Counted from the first letter of the stretch, positions 44,666 to 55,061 are shown. The stretch is DNA of 64,000 nt from Lachnospiraceae bacterium (GCA_017540605.1 JAFYAS010000026.1:115668-179667), one strand, 5' to 3'. The notes: generated by a model not told the origin, from the letters alone. Made by a program: numbers and translations.

Positions 44666-47600
44666 TCAAAACTCATTCATAAGAATTGAATCTACATTTT
44701 TCATAACTTTCATTTTTTGTGATTTGCCACCATACACATAAAAACCAAAGTTATCAGTAATATCCTCATGCATCTCAGCTGTATTTTTACCTACCTTTAA
44801 TACATATTGATCCGTGATTCCATTTCCTATCCATATTCCGTTATTTGGAGTTATATTTTTAGTATACCACTTTTCGTATGACGCAGTAGATACCTGTTTT
44901 ACCTGTTCTCCAATAATAACTGTCATATTATAATTGATACTACCCTTTTCAAGAATCAACAACAATTTTTCCGTTTCCTCTTTAGGAATAATATGTCTCA
45001 CTTCAAAGAGAGAATTGATCATAATGATCATATGTCTATATTTGGGTGGTTTCTCCCCAACCTCAAGACAATCCTTATATGTGTTATTTCTGTAGACAAC
45101 TTCATCAAACAATCTTGAAATGATATTGCCAATATCCTTGGCACTTGTCATCGTTGAAATATTATCAGTATTTACTTTTATATTATCTGAAGGATCAAGT
45201 ATATACATCTCTCCCTCATAAAAATCACTGATCAACGATGTAAGTTCAACCATAAAGCCTAAATACTCATCACTCTCTGACAATAATCTTGTGATATATT
45301 CAGCACCAAACGGATAGGTAATAACATTCATTTCTGAACTGGAAACTCCTACAGGAATGTTTAATTTGTTATCCGAAATGTAATACTCTTTAAGATAATC
45401 ACTATCAACCATCTCAGGAAGAACGGGAATTCTTTTTGCTTTTTCACCTTTCCAATCACCCAACACATTCTTACATGTATTTTCAATAAAAGAGAATGTA
45501 TTGTCGTCCGAGCAAATATGGGCAGTTTGGAATTCATAAATGTTATCACTCATCCTAAACAAACCTCTTCCCTTATACTCCGCAGGATATAGTCCACCTG
45601 TTCTTCCCACAACAGATGAATAATCGCTTTGGTCATTCAATCGAAGTGCAAAAAGCTGTTTAAAATTCTGAAGTATTCTGAGTCTTACACTTCCAACTCC
45701 AATGGTAGATATAACAAGATAAATACCATATTTCACTCCTTCTCTTGAGAGCAGGGTTATGGAATCTTCTATACCCTCATTATCTTCAATAAAAGAAGAA
45801 TAATTATTTATTATAATAACTATATTTGGTATATGCTCACCCGATCTACTAATGAATGACTTGTAATCGCCACCATAATCGGAAAATCTCTTCTTCCTGC
45901 TTTTATATTCCTTACCGATCATCCTTATAAGATTCACTACCTTTTCATTTTCACCCGGAAGAATAACATCTCCAACATGAGGCGCTTTTTCAAAGGCTTT
46001 TAGTGTTTCAGATGAATAATCCATAATGTACATAGACACTTCTGAAGGTGAATACTCAGTAATAAGAGAATAACAGAGAGCATTAATAAATGTAGTCTTT
46101 CCGTTTCCGGCAGATCCATATACAATCGTGTTACCTTCCTCAGAAATAGGCAATGTAAGAGGGCATCTTCTCTGCATAGAAGGATCATCATATTCACCGA
46201 TCAAAGGATTCAAAACATAAGGAACATGAGCGATCTTATATTTTCCTTTCAGCTCATTCATAATAATAATCGGTTCAATAGGATCCAACCACAACTGCCT
46301 TATATGTATATTCTCATTTAAAGCTGTCCTGGCAAGATATTCAGTAACTGCATCTAACTGCTTGGTGGTTTTAACGCTAAGATTTTTCACAGTATGCTTC
46401 GCTGTTTTAAGAACATGTCCGTTCAATGATATTATCTCTACAGAATCATCCTTGTCCTTTATATATTGATCATTAGGATAATATGAAGCTCCCGACCATG
46501 CAGATTGTCCTAATTCAAACATTTCATTATAACCAACCTGCAAATAAAATCTACCTGTATCGGATAATTCAGCAGCGTCCGGACGTTTGATCATTTCCAT
46601 ACTATCAGATCGATCTTGAACCTTTAAACAAACTTTAAACTTTGAATTAGACCAGATCTGATCATCTACAACTCCGCTTGGTTTCTGTGTTGCCAAAATA
46701 AGATGAACTCCAAGACTTCTTCCGATTCTGGCCGCAGAAATCAATTGAGACATAAATTCCGGTCTTTGACTTTTTAATTCCGCAAACTCATCTGATATGA
46801 TAAAAAGATGCTGCAAAGGTTCATCGACAACACCATCTCTGTATAATTTTTGATATTTATAAATATCTATATTACTTTCTCCAAGTTTTGAAGCAAGTTG
46901 TAAAAACAATTCCTGTCTTCTGCTCAATTCACTCTCAATAGATGCAAGAGACCTGTTAACTGCCGACCCATCCAGGTTTGTAATGATTCCTGCAGTATGT
47001 GGCAATTTTTCAAAGGCTTTAGCCATACCTCCACCCTTATAGTCAATAAGAATAAATGCCACCTCATAAGGATGGTAATTTAATGCAAGCGATAGAATAA
47101 AAGTCATTATAAACTCTGATTTTCCGGAACCGGTCATTCCGGCAATAAGTCCATGAGGGCCTTGATATTTTTCATGTAGATCAAGTGTAAATATATCCCC
47201 GAAAACATCTACACCCACAGGTACCCCAAGTGACTCAACAGGGTTGTTTTCCTTCCATCTTGTTAATGCATTAAGATGCTCAACCTTTCCAACTCCATAC
47301 ATTTCCAAAAAAGTAAGTACTTTAGGTAAATTATATGATTGTATCTTATTATCAAGTATAGTATTTGCAAGACTTATATTAACTTTTTTAAGATCGTCAA
47401 CAACAAAGATATCCGGATTAAATATTACTTTTTCGCCGGTCATATCAAGCTTATTATAAATACAACCTGAATTATTCTTTAACTCAACTACAGTAGAGCA
47501 TTCCTTTGGTAGATCTTTTACAGAATCATAGAAGCATATCATACCAAAATTAAGATTTTCATCCTGACTCAAAATCATTTTTACAACATCAGATTTTAAA

Positions 47601-49249
47601 GCAAGATTTCTATCAAAAGCCAACACTAAATAATAGGTCTCTCTTTTCCTGTTTTTCTCGTCAGAATTCTGTCTTTTTTTCAATTCATTTTCAAGGCAAA
47701 GAGAAATATCTTTCATCTCACTTGTGTCTGTCGCTATAAAACGAATACTTCTGTCATCACTCCATACATGAGGAATCCATTTAATAGTATTCATTTTTTT
47801 AAGTTGCTTGTCATTTATAAGAAATACAAGCTTGAATTCATCATAGCTATAATAAGTACTCAACTGCAAAATTATACCTTTTGCAAAATTAAATACTTTA
47901 TCATTATCTCCAACCACTCCCGAAATATAATCATCAAAGAGAGATATTTCTATAGGAACGTTATCAATAAGACAAGGTTTTTCACACAAAGCAAGCATTT
48001 CTTCCTGAAGATTATCATCAGACATAACAAATCTTCGTCCTGAATAGTTGTAGTTTATTGCTGCTTTTTTACTTCCTACTCCAATTCGAAGTTTCAAAAA
48101 GTCGTTTTGACCAAACTCTCGCTCCCAAAGCATGCTTTTTTTATTTAGAATAATATCTTTACATTGGTCAACCGAAAGATAGTTTTCGTTGAGGATTTCT
48201 TTTTGTCTGTCCTTTTCTTTGGTGATTTCAGCTGATATAGACTCAAGATAATTCTTATATCTAAACTGTCTAAGACTTTCTCGCTCGAGTCTTCTTTTCT
48301 TTTCATAACGCCTTGAAATGATCGGCCATAATACAGTACCTATAAACATACTACCGGACATAGCGATAGATGGTATAGCTGATTCAATCCTTCCGCTTTC
48401 CATAGCGCTGCTTACAGCATAAAAAGCAGAGATCACCGACGTTAATCCCATTGTAATTGAGGGACCGATTGCAAGAATAACAGGCGTTTCATTGCCTGAT
48501 TGAGTTGCAGGAGGAGAATCAATATCTATTTCCTTCGTGCTAAAATCACGTTTGAATCGCGGAGACCTGTAAAAGAAATCATCCTCATATTCATCATCCG
48601 ATATCTCATTAGACATCATTTGTGGAACATAAGGAGTAAAAATACCCTGTGCAAGTGAAACCAAGCCATCAGGATTGTTTATAGAAATAAAGCCCTTTCC
48701 AATAATGATCTTCATTCCCATGATATATATCATATCCCCGGGATTAAGTTCGCATTCACCCTTTATTCTGTAGCCGTTTATAAAGGTTCCATTTGTGCTG
48801 TCAAGATCTATTATCTTCCAACCATCTCCTTGACTAATAAGTTTAGCATGTTCTGATGATACAGTATGATTTTTAAAACAAATAAGATTTTCAGGCTTTC
48901 TACCTATACTGATCTCATTTACAGAAGCTATAAGATATTTTGTATAGGTTTTTCTATCTTCAGTAACAGGTTCTACAAAAAGATAAAATGGCTCTTCTGT
49001 TTTTTTATGATATCCGGCATAAAGATTAAAAGGTAACAAAACAGCCTCTTTTACCTTCTCTTTATTTTTTCCTATGAGAAATGCCTTATTGTTAGACTTA
49101 ACAATCCATTGATTATTAATCGCTTCAACACACATAAAATCAGATTCGTCACCTGATAACGCAAGATCCTTTATCCAATATTGTCCCTTTATCTGTTCAG
49201 GAAGAGACACGCTTCTCATCCCTTCATGTCTAAGTAATGTTACTATCAT
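44666..49249 (-). CDS. essC: Type VII secretion ATPase EssC/YukB-like, FHA domain
   Basis: 1,527-residue FtsK/SpoIIIE-type motor of the secretion system. In order: a ~95-residue N-terminal domain, an FHA domain at ~110-185 (GRKPEN, SSEHAKL, STNGTF) that can bind phosphothreonine, two membrane helices at ~255-310, and ATPase domain 1 with Walker A GMTGSGKSEF (Lys ~710) and LFIISDEFAELKSQ. ATPase domain 2 has GSAGNGKTTF (Lys ~1051); a third domain without a Walker A makes up the last ~230 residues. This is the Firmicute EssC order. Its promoter lies 80 bases upstream. It is the only recognisable membrane core component in the window. Confidence 0.94.
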   Translation of the reverse strand: MIVTLLRHEGMRSVSLPEQIKGQYWIKDLALSGDESDFMCVEAINNQWIVKSNNKAFLIGKNKEKVKEAVLLPFNLYAGYHKKTEEPFYLFVEPVTEDRKTYTKYLIASVNEISIGRKPENLICFKNHTVSSEHAKLISQGDGWKIIDLDSTNGTFINGYRIKGECELNPGDMIYIMGMKIIIGKGFISINNPDGLVSLAQGIFTPYVPQMMSNEISDDEYEDDFFYRSPRFKRDFSTKEIDIDSPPATQSGNETPVILAIGPSITMGLTSVISAFYAVSSAMESGRIESAIPSIAMSGSMFIGTVLWPIISRRYEKKRRLERESLRQFRYKNYLESISAEITKEKDRQKEILNENYLSVDQCKDIILNKKSMLWEREFGQNDFLKLRIGVGSKKAAINYNYSGRRFVMSDDNLQEEMLALCEKPCLIDNVPIEISLFDDYISGVVGDNDKVFNFAKGIILQLSTYYSYDEFKLVFLINDKQLKKMNTIKWIPHVWSDDRSIRFIATDTSEMKDISLCLENELKKRQNSDEKNRKRETYYLVLAFDRNLALKSDVVKMILSQDENLNFGMICFYDSVKDLPKECSTVVELKNNSGCIYNKLDMTGEKVIFNPDIFVVDDLKKVNISLANTILDNKIQSYNLPKVLTFLEMYGVGKVEHLNALTRWKENNPVESLGVPVGVDVFGDIFTLDLHEKYQGPHGLIAGMTGSGKSEFIMTFILSLALNYHPYEVAFILIDYKGGGMAKAFEKLPHTAGIITNLDGSAVNRSLASIESELSRRQELFLQLASKLGESNIDIYKYQKLYRDGVVDEPLQHLFIISDEFAELKSQRPEFMSQLISAARIGRSLGVHLILATQKPSGVVDDQIWSNSKFKVCLKVQDRSDSMEMIKRPDAAELSDTGRFYLQVGYNEMFELGQSAWSGASYYPNDQYIKDKDDSVEIISLNGHVLKTAKHTVKNLSVKTTKQLDAVTEYLARTALNENIHIRQLWLDPIEPIIIMNELKGKYKIAHVPYVLNPLIGEYDDPSMQRRCPLTLPISEEGNTIVYGSAGNGKTTFINALCYSLITEYSPSEVSMYIMDYSSETLKAFEKAPHVGDVILPGENEKVVNLIRMIGKEYKSRKKRFSDYGGDYKSFISRSGEHIPNIVIIINNYSSFIEDNEGIEDSITLLSREGVKYGIYLVISTIGVGSVRLRILQNFKQLFALRLNDQSDYSSVVGRTGGLYPAEYKGRGLFRMSDNIYEFQTAHICSDDNTFSFIENTCKNVLGDWKGEKAKRIPVLPEMVDSDYLKEYYISDNKLNIPVGVSSSEMNVITYPFGAEYITRLLSESDEYLGFMVELTSLISDFYEGEMYILDPSDNIKVNTDNISTMTSAKDIGNIISRLFDEVVYRNNTYKDCLEVGEKPPKYRHMIIMINSLFEVRHIIPKEETEKLLLILEKGSINYNMTVIIGEQVKQVSTASYEKWYTKNITPNNGIWIGNGITDQYVLKVGKNTAEMHEDITDNFGFYVYGGKSQKMKVMKNVDSILMNEF

Positions 49250-49327
49250 ATTTTTACTCCAAAAGAATGGTTAAAATCAATAAATCCAAATAATTCCTAT
49301 ATTGCACAACAATAATCAACCTTCAAA

Positions 49328-49336
49328 ATTATATCA
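49328..49336 (-). promoter_or_regulatory. Extended -10 promoter of the type VII operon
   Basis: Minus strand TGATATAAT: a perfect TATAAT with the TG extension one base upstream. No good -35 is seen at 17 bases (TTCTAT). It lies about 80 bases upstream of the EssC ATG and downstream of the PBP terminator, the expected place for the operon promoter. Confidence 0.5.
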
Positions 49337-49375
49337 TTATGTTGTTTTTTATAGAAGTGGCACACATAGTGGCAA

Positions 49376-49403
49376 AAAGCACCTAACAACTGTTAGATGC
49401 TTT
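49376..49403 (-). terminator. Intrinsic terminator after the PBP gene
   Basis: On the minus strand a 13-pair stem (arms 49376-49388 and 49391-49403, one G-T pair, 2-base loop) is followed by a T-run and starts seven bases after the PBP stop. This ends the ruvA-to-pbp transcript and separates it from the type VII operon. Confidence 0.85.
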
Positions 49404-49410
49404 AAATTCA

Positions 49411-50826
49411 TTAATCCTTTGCATTTTTATAATATGTATCAAACAGCTTTCTAGCAACAGCCGCAGCCTTTACTCCTGCCGTATCAGCATCTTCTATTAC
49501 GATGCTTACAGCAATATCGGGATCATCTACATTGGAGTACCCTATAAACCATGAATTTACATTGCCATCTGAGCCGTACTCGGCTGTACCAGTCTTTCCC
49601 GCTACGGAATATTTGGCATCCTTTAGATACTTGGTTGCTGTTCCGTCATTGATGACACCTTCAAGCATCTTTGAGATCAATGAGGCCTTATCAGCTGAAA
49701 GAAGACTTCCATAAGAGCTACCTGTGAATTTTTTTACTCTCACACCGGCATAGTTTTCAACAGAATCGATAAGATAAGGCTTCATCAGAACTCCACCGTT
49801 GGCTATGGCGCTTATGATCATTAGGTTGTGTAGGGGTGTGATAAGTGTTTCGCCCTGTCCAATTACTGTTTGCGGTATCTCTTTTCTGCTGGAATGGGTA
49901 TCAAGCTTAAAACGGCTTTTAGAATACACTCCACTATAGGGAAGATCTGAGTTATATAAAAAGCCTTCACAAAGAGTCTTTAATCCGCCTGCACTGATCT
50001 TTGTTCCAATATTAGCCACTGAGGTATTACATGAATGAGCCAAAGTACTCGCCAGATCGACCTTTCCGTGTTTTTCGTTGTGAGCACACTTAATAGACAC
50101 ATCATCGAATGTAGACTTTCCCTCACATTCATAAGAATATTTTTTGTATGCGTTCCCATATTCATTGATATATTCTAGTGCCGTAAGTATCTTAAAGGTA
50201 GAGCCCGGTGCGTAAAGACCTTGTGTTGCTCGGTTTAGGAGCATGGTCTCCTTTGAGTCCTCGGCTGTAGCCTTCTTCCATACATTATCTATATCATTTG
50301 GATCAAAATCAGGCTTTGAGACCATGGCAAGAACCTTGCCGGTGGCAGGCTCCATAACCATAATAGCACCCTGTACCCCGGAAAGAGCCTTATATGCGGT
50401 CTGCTGCATATTGTAATCCAAAGTTGATACAACATTATCGCCTTTATTCTTTTTTTCACGCAGAGTATTGTAGGTTCTCTCAAAAATGTTGGCATTTGAA
50501 GTAAGGAGGTAAAAATTGGTGTCAAGCTCAAGTCCCGATCTTCCGTAGGAATCATAGCCTACTACATGAGAAAACATCTTCCCCTCGGGATAGTTTCTCT
50601 TTTCTTTGCCTGATTTGTCCACCTTTGTCTCTGCAACCACCTTGCCATCTGAAGTCAAAATACTTCCGCGTACAATCTTATCTGCAAATTTGTCAGCTCT
50701 TCTGTTTGCAGAATTTGCAATAACCGCTGTTGATTCCACCAACATAAAATAGATGATGTATCCCACCATGAATAAAAAAACTGCTGCTATGATATAGGTC
50801 ACATTGACAACAGATTTATTCATCAT
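49411..50826 (-). CDS. pbpA: Class B penicillin-binding protein (PbpA/FtsI-like transpeptidase)
   Basis: D,D-transpeptidase for peptidoglycan cross-linking. A short cytoplasmic tail and one membrane helix precede an N-terminal domain with RGSILTSDGKVVAET and a transpeptidase domain with all three motifs: APGSTFKILTALE (nucleophilic Ser), HSCNTSVAN (SxN) and AGKTGTAEYGS (KTG). ATG 50826 begins five bases after the FtsW-like gene and gives the usual short tail. A start at 50925, overlapping that gene by 95 bases and with AGAGG upstream, is also possible. It partners the adjacent SEDS glycosyltransferase. Confidence 0.94.
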   Translation of the reverse strand: MMNKSVVNVTYIIAAVFLFMVGYIIYFMLVESTAVIANSANRRADKFADKIVRGSILTSDGKVVAETKVDKSGKEKRNYPEGKMFSHVVGYDSYGRSGLELDTNFYLLTSNANIFERTYNTLREKKNKGDNVVSTLDYNMQQTAYKALSGVQGAIMVMEPATGKVLAMVSKPDFDPNDIDNVWKKATAEDSKETMLLNRATQGLYAPGSTFKILTALEYINEYGNAYKKYSYECEGKSTFDDVSIKCAHNEKHGKVDLASTLAHSCNTSVANIGTKISAGGLKTLCEGFLYNSDLPYSGVYSKSRFKLDTHSSRKEIPQTVIGQGETLITPLHNLMIISAIANGGVLMKPYLIDSVENYAGVRVKKFTGSSYGSLLSADKASLISKMLEGVINDGTATKYLKDAKYSVAGKTGTAEYGSDGNVNSWFIGYSNVDDPDIAVSIVIEDADTAGVKAAAVARKLFDTYYKNAKD

Positions 50827-50830
50827 GTTG

Positions 50831-52258
50831 TTATTTTCTATTCTTTTTTCCTCTTTTTCCAGAAGGCTTCTCAACTCCTCCGGATTCCTGCCCTTCGATT
50901 TCTTCAAGTTCTTTTCTCGCTTCATCGATCTTTATCGCCTCTTTATTCTCTATGATAAAAACTGTTTGCACCAGACTGAAAATAATGATAGTACTGAGCA
51001 TGGAGCTCAAGCCATAGCTTACCAAAGGAAGTGTCACACCTGTTGAGGGAATGAATTTCGTAGCACCGCCAATATTTAAAAATACCTGGAATATATAACA
51101 TACGGCAAAGCCGGCTACAAGATATTTAAAAAACCGCCTCTTGCATTTCATTGCCGCATTCATAAAGGTCACAAAACAGCTTACACACATAAGTATCAGC
51201 GCTATGGCAAATATCATACCATATTCTTCTCCAATAGCCGAAAAGATAAAATCACTGGAGGCTACCGGAATAAGATTGGGACTTCCCTCCGTTAATCCTG
51301 ATCCAAAAAAACCTCCTGTACCGATGGCAAACAAGGATTGAGCCACCTGATAACCTTCATTGTTAATATAAGCCCATGGATCAGACCACGCAAGTATTCT
51401 CGTAGACACATGACTAAACAAACTATTCTTAAACATAATATAAGCAACAGTCGCAAATCCGCCTCCACCGCCAAAAAGCAGTATGAGATAAATAAGCTTT
51501 CCGGATGCAATATATATCATAACTGCATAGGTTACGAAGAAAATTGTCGCTCCACCCAGATCCTTTTCAAGTACCAAAACCCCAACATAAAGTGCTGCGA
51601 TCATGGTTGTCTTTACAATATTTTGAAATTCAGCGCTTTCAGCCAAAATACTTGCCAGGAAGAATACAAAAATGATCTTTACAAATTCCATTGGTTGAAA
51701 CTGTATAGGACCTACCTTAATCCAGTTTCTCGAACCGTTTATCTTCTTGCCTATTCCCGGTATAAACACTGTAAAGAGGAAAATGATACCGGTTACGGCA
51801 TAAAATCGCCACATTGACTTTAGACTTTTCATTCTAATGACTACAAAGGGAATGATCGTTGCAAGTACAAGCATACAGGTTCCGATCATAAACTGCTTTT
51901 TAGCTGATGAAAGATCCAGTCTTGTAAGCATGGTATAACCTATGAGCATAAGAAATGACATATTGTTGGTGATCAGCCTCGATGATTCAGGATAAATGTG
52001 ATGATAAAGCACCATATATACAGCCGCCACCGTGATCTGCAAACCGTAAAATATCAATATCTCGATTTTTTCCATCTTTAGATAGAATGTGAGATACGAA
52101 AGAAAATGTATACCAAATACATAAATGATCTGCTTATTTAAAAGCTCATCCCGTCTGTCAATGTTTTGAGGTCTGAAGACCGTAAAACAATTCATGGTAT
52201 AGCATATCATCAATATTATGATTATGAACTTGGATATTTCTGTAATAATAGTAACCAC
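50831..52258 (-). CDS. ftsW: FtsW/RodA/SpoVE family SEDS glycosyltransferase
   Basis: Peptidoglycan polymerase, 475 residues with about ten membrane helices. SEDS signatures: GSRNWIKVGPIQFQPMEFVK, LVLEKDLGGATIFF and GGATKFIPSTGVTLPLVSYG near the end. The Lys-rich cytoplasmic C-tail (GKRGKKNRK) is unusual but common in this family. It likely starts at GTG 52258, coupled to the end of the U32 gene. The next gene is a class B PBP, its functional partner. Whether it serves division or elongation cannot be told. Confidence 0.93.
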   Translation of the reverse strand: MVTIITEISKFIIIILMICYTMNCFTVFRPQNIDRRDELLNKQIIYVFGIHFLSYLTFYLKMEKIEILIFYGLQITVAAVYMVLYHHIYPESSRLITNNMSFLMLIGYTMLTRLDLSSAKKQFMIGTCMLVLATIIPFVVIRMKSLKSMWRFYAVTGIIFLFTVFIPGIGKKINGSRNWIKVGPIQFQPMEFVKIIFVFFLASILAESAEFQNIVKTTMIAALYVGVLVLEKDLGGATIFFVTYAVMIYIASGKLIYLILLFGGGGGFATVAYIMFKNSLFSHVSTRILAWSDPWAYINNEGYQVAQSLFAIGTGGFFGSGLTEGSPNLIPVASSDFIFSAIGEEYGMIFAIALILMCVSCFVTFMNAAMKCKRRFFKYLVAGFAVCYIFQVFLNIGGATKFIPSTGVTLPLVSYGLSSMLSTIIIFSLVQTVFIIENKEAIKIDEARKELEEIEGQESGGVEKPSGKRGKKNRK

Positions 52259-52260
52259 TA

Positions 52261-54639
52261 CTATTCAATTCCTCTCTTTAAATGTCCTCTGGTGTAAACG
52301 GAAGGTCCCTCAAACGAAAAAGGTTTACCGCTTTTATATTCCCCGGCAAAGGATTCTATAATATTTAATGTTTCATCAGCATTTTCGTCAGTAAAACATA
52401 GTCTTATAGCCGTAGGATGAAGCTTTTTTATATCATCCGACATACCGTGAAGGGAATAGGTAACATTATTATACAACAAATTGTAGCAATATCTGCAAAC
52501 AGAACGCATATCATATTCAATATTCTTTCTGTCCTTTAGTCTGACCACTTCATTACAAGCCGTACAACCCTTGGTATTTTTAACTGTACATTGGGCTGAT
52601 ACCATAACAGGAATGTTGCCGTAAACATCTGCGATCACAGGCTGTAAATGTAGCTTACCAAGCTCGTCTATGGACAATTCTCTCGGCATGATAAAGCTTG
52701 CTTTTGTATCAGCATCTCTATAATATGCTTCTGACAGCTTATTGTAGGTATATAAGCTGTGTTCAAATATCAAGGACTTATCAATATTCAACTCTTTAAT
52801 ATATTCATATTCATCAATATTTTTTATCAGTAAAGCATCGTAGTCATTAATACTCTTAATAAACCCTTCAAAGGTCTTTTCACAATCATTTCTGAAAATA
52901 TGAGGCATACTAAGGATGATATTCTTTTTGTTTTCTCTTAAAAGACTAATAGCTTTTTGCATCTCATCATTGGATATAAATGCAGGATCAAGTATGATCA
53001 TATCGACCTGATCATGAACTGCCGCAATCTTCATCTGTTCCATATTTGTTGGATAGACGATCATATCCGGCAGATCATTTCTTTCATAATTTGCTGTCAC
53101 TTTTATGAATTCAATAGGATCCATCCAATCCGGAATAATCCTTTTCTTCGCATCCGATAGCTTTTTCCTTAATTCATCACAAACCTCTCGTCTTAATCTG
53201 TTCACCTCGCTGATAGGCACGAACACATTATCATCAATATCAATCGTTATGTCAGAGGCTTCTGCAAACCATTCAGTATTACCAAGCTTTACGAGCTTTT
53301 CCATCACATCGTCAGCTGTAAGTGCCTTATTTTGGGCATCAGCTACAATCTCTCCCATAACAGAGTGAGAAATACCATTTACACTACCTGTAAGTTTAAC
53401 AGGCTTTCCTTTCTTTATACTTATTGAAAGCTTAATTCTCTCTTTCAAAGTACCATCTATGTACCTTGACTGAAGGCTGTCGATAAGAGCTTTATTTTTT
53501 GTTCTGAAAACCCTCAAGCCGGATCTTAAGATTTTAGTCTTCGGAGAATTCAATGATACCTTTGATCCTGATTCCTGATTTTTTGAAACCGTAAGCTCTA
53601 TCTCATCCTCCTTAAGTCTCAAGGATAAAACATCGCCTTTATTTATCGCTTTACTTAGCTTGATATCTATCGTTCCCTTGCCAACCCTTTCTACAACACC
53701 TATCTCTACACCATTGTGATTGGGTCTTTTAAGGGACATCATATTCTTTCCATTTTTTTTAGAAAAATACCCATCAGTAAATCCCCCGCGATTGTATATC
53801 TCGCTCATATTTTCTGTGAGTCTTTGGATAAGCTTATGGTCAAGTGATCCATCATATAAAGCATCAAGGGCCTCTCTATACGAAGCTACAGTGGATGCCA
53901 CATAAGAAGGATTCTTCATACGCCCCTCTATTTTAAGAGAATCCACACCAATATCATATAATACTTTTAGTGAATTCAAACCGCAAAGATCCTTGGGACT
54001 CAACAGATAATCACCATTTTGTGATACATTGAGTGCTTTATATGGAAGCCTGCAGGGACCGGCACATCTTCCTCTGTTACCGCTTCTTCCGCCTATGATA
54101 CTGCTTAAAAGGCACTGCCCCGAATAAGAATAACAAAGAGCCCCGTGTATAAAAACCTCAAGCTCAAGTCCTGTATCATCCTTTATAGACTTAAGCTCTG
54201 ATATAGAAAGCTCTCTGGCAGGAACAACCCTAGTCATCCCCATATCCTTACAAAGCCTTGCCCCATAAACATTTGATATAGTCATCTGTGTACTGGCGTG
54301 AACCTCCATTTCCGGAAACTGACGCACAATAAAAGAGGCTGCACCAATGTCCTGCACGATCACAGCATCCAATGAAGCCTCATAGGGTACCTTAAGAAAA
54401 TCATATAACCGGTTAAGTTCATGATCCTTAAACAATGTATTCACTGTCATATAGAGCTTTCGTCCATGAAAATGCGCATAGTCACACGCCTCTTTTATCT
54501 GATCGTTATCAAAATTGGAGGCATAGGCTCTTGCTCCAAATGAAGTTCCGCCAAAATAGATTGCATCTGCACCCGCCTTGACAGCGGTTTTAAGTGCATC
54601 CATATCACCGGCCGGAGCCAGCAGTTCAATTCTTCTCAT
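52261..54639 (-). CDS. U32 family peptidase/RNA-modification-type protein with DUF3656
   Basis: 792 residues. The N-terminal domain shows IELLAPAGDMDALKTAV, GADAIYFGG, and the U32 signature EVFIHGALCYSYSGQC, with Fe-S-type cysteines (RCAGPCRLPY) nearby. Family members such as RlhA and TrhP hydroxylate RNA, and others act as collagenase-like proteases. A C-terminal half includes a DUF3656-like domain and a cysteine-rich end (GCTACNEVVRLKD, CRYCYNLLYN). ATG 54639 is chosen; it overlaps zapA by 14 bases. Confidence 0.92.
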   Translation of the reverse strand: MRRIELLAPAGDMDALKTAVKAGADAIYFGGTSFGARAYASNFDNDQIKEACDYAHFHGRKLYMTVNTLFKDHELNRLYDFLKVPYEASLDAVIVQDIGAASFIVRQFPEMEVHASTQMTISNVYGARLCKDMGMTRVVPARELSISELKSIKDDTGLELEVFIHGALCYSYSGQCLLSSIIGGRSGNRGRCAGPCRLPYKALNVSQNGDYLLSPKDLCGLNSLKVLYDIGVDSLKIEGRMKNPSYVASTVASYREALDALYDGSLDHKLIQRLTENMSEIYNRGGFTDGYFSKKNGKNMMSLKRPNHNGVEIGVVERVGKGTIDIKLSKAINKGDVLSLRLKEDEIELTVSKNQESGSKVSLNSPKTKILRSGLRVFRTKNKALIDSLQSRYIDGTLKERIKLSISIKKGKPVKLTGSVNGISHSVMGEIVADAQNKALTADDVMEKLVKLGNTEWFAEASDITIDIDDNVFVPISEVNRLRREVCDELRKKLSDAKKRIIPDWMDPIEFIKVTANYERNDLPDMIVYPTNMEQMKIAAVHDQVDMIILDPAFISNDEMQKAISLLRENKKNIILSMPHIFRNDCEKTFEGFIKSINDYDALLIKNIDEYEYIKELNIDKSLIFEHSLYTYNKLSEAYYRDADTKASFIMPRELSIDELGKLHLQPVIADVYGNIPVMVSAQCTVKNTKGCTACNEVVRLKDRKNIEYDMRSVCRYCYNLLYNNVTYSLHGMSDDIKKLHPTAIRLCFTDENADETLNIIESFAGEYKSGKPFSFEGPSVYTRGHLKRGIE

Positions 54640-55036
54640 TTCTCGTCTTCTCTGCTTCAAGCTGTATAAGCTTTCTCTGAAGTGCGTTGACCTGTTCCTT
54701 GTATTCCTCTACAAGACGCATATCCGATTCGTGCTTTATCTGAGCCTCGATCATCTCATGACGGAGATCATAAAGCTGCTTTTCCTTTTCATTGTCTTCC
54801 TCTGACAGATTGCTTGCCTGATTCTTTGCCTTGAAATAATCATCAGCAACATTTAATGCAACAAGCATATTCTGATGCTCCTTTGAAAGTCTTCTGAAGG
54901 ATTCATTGGTCTTACACTCAGAAAGCTTGCCATTGATGTAATTTACTACACTCTGAATATACTCATCATTGTCATAACCACTTAATGTATAGACTCTGTC
55001 ATTAAGTACTACGGGAATATCATGTTTCTCAGCCAT
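54626..55036 (-). CDS. zapA: Cell division protein ZapA
   Basis: 136 residues. The N-terminal FtsZ-binding domain reads VVLNDRVYTLSGYDNDEYIQ, typical of ZapA, then a long coiled coil (EEDNEKEKQLYDLRHEMIEA onward) to the end. It bundles FtsZ filaments at the division site. AAGGAG precedes the ATG. Neighbours ftsW and pbpA downstream give a division-linked context. Confidence 0.92.
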   Translation of the reverse strand: MAEKHDIPVVLNDRVYTLSGYDNDEYIQSVVNYINGKLSECKTNESFRRLSKEHQNMLVALNVADDYFKAKNQASNLSEEDNEKEKQLYDLRHEMIEAQIKHESDMRLVEEYKEQVNALQRKLIQLEAEKTRNEKN

Positions 55037-55061
55037 TTTATATCTCCTTAAATAATAATCA

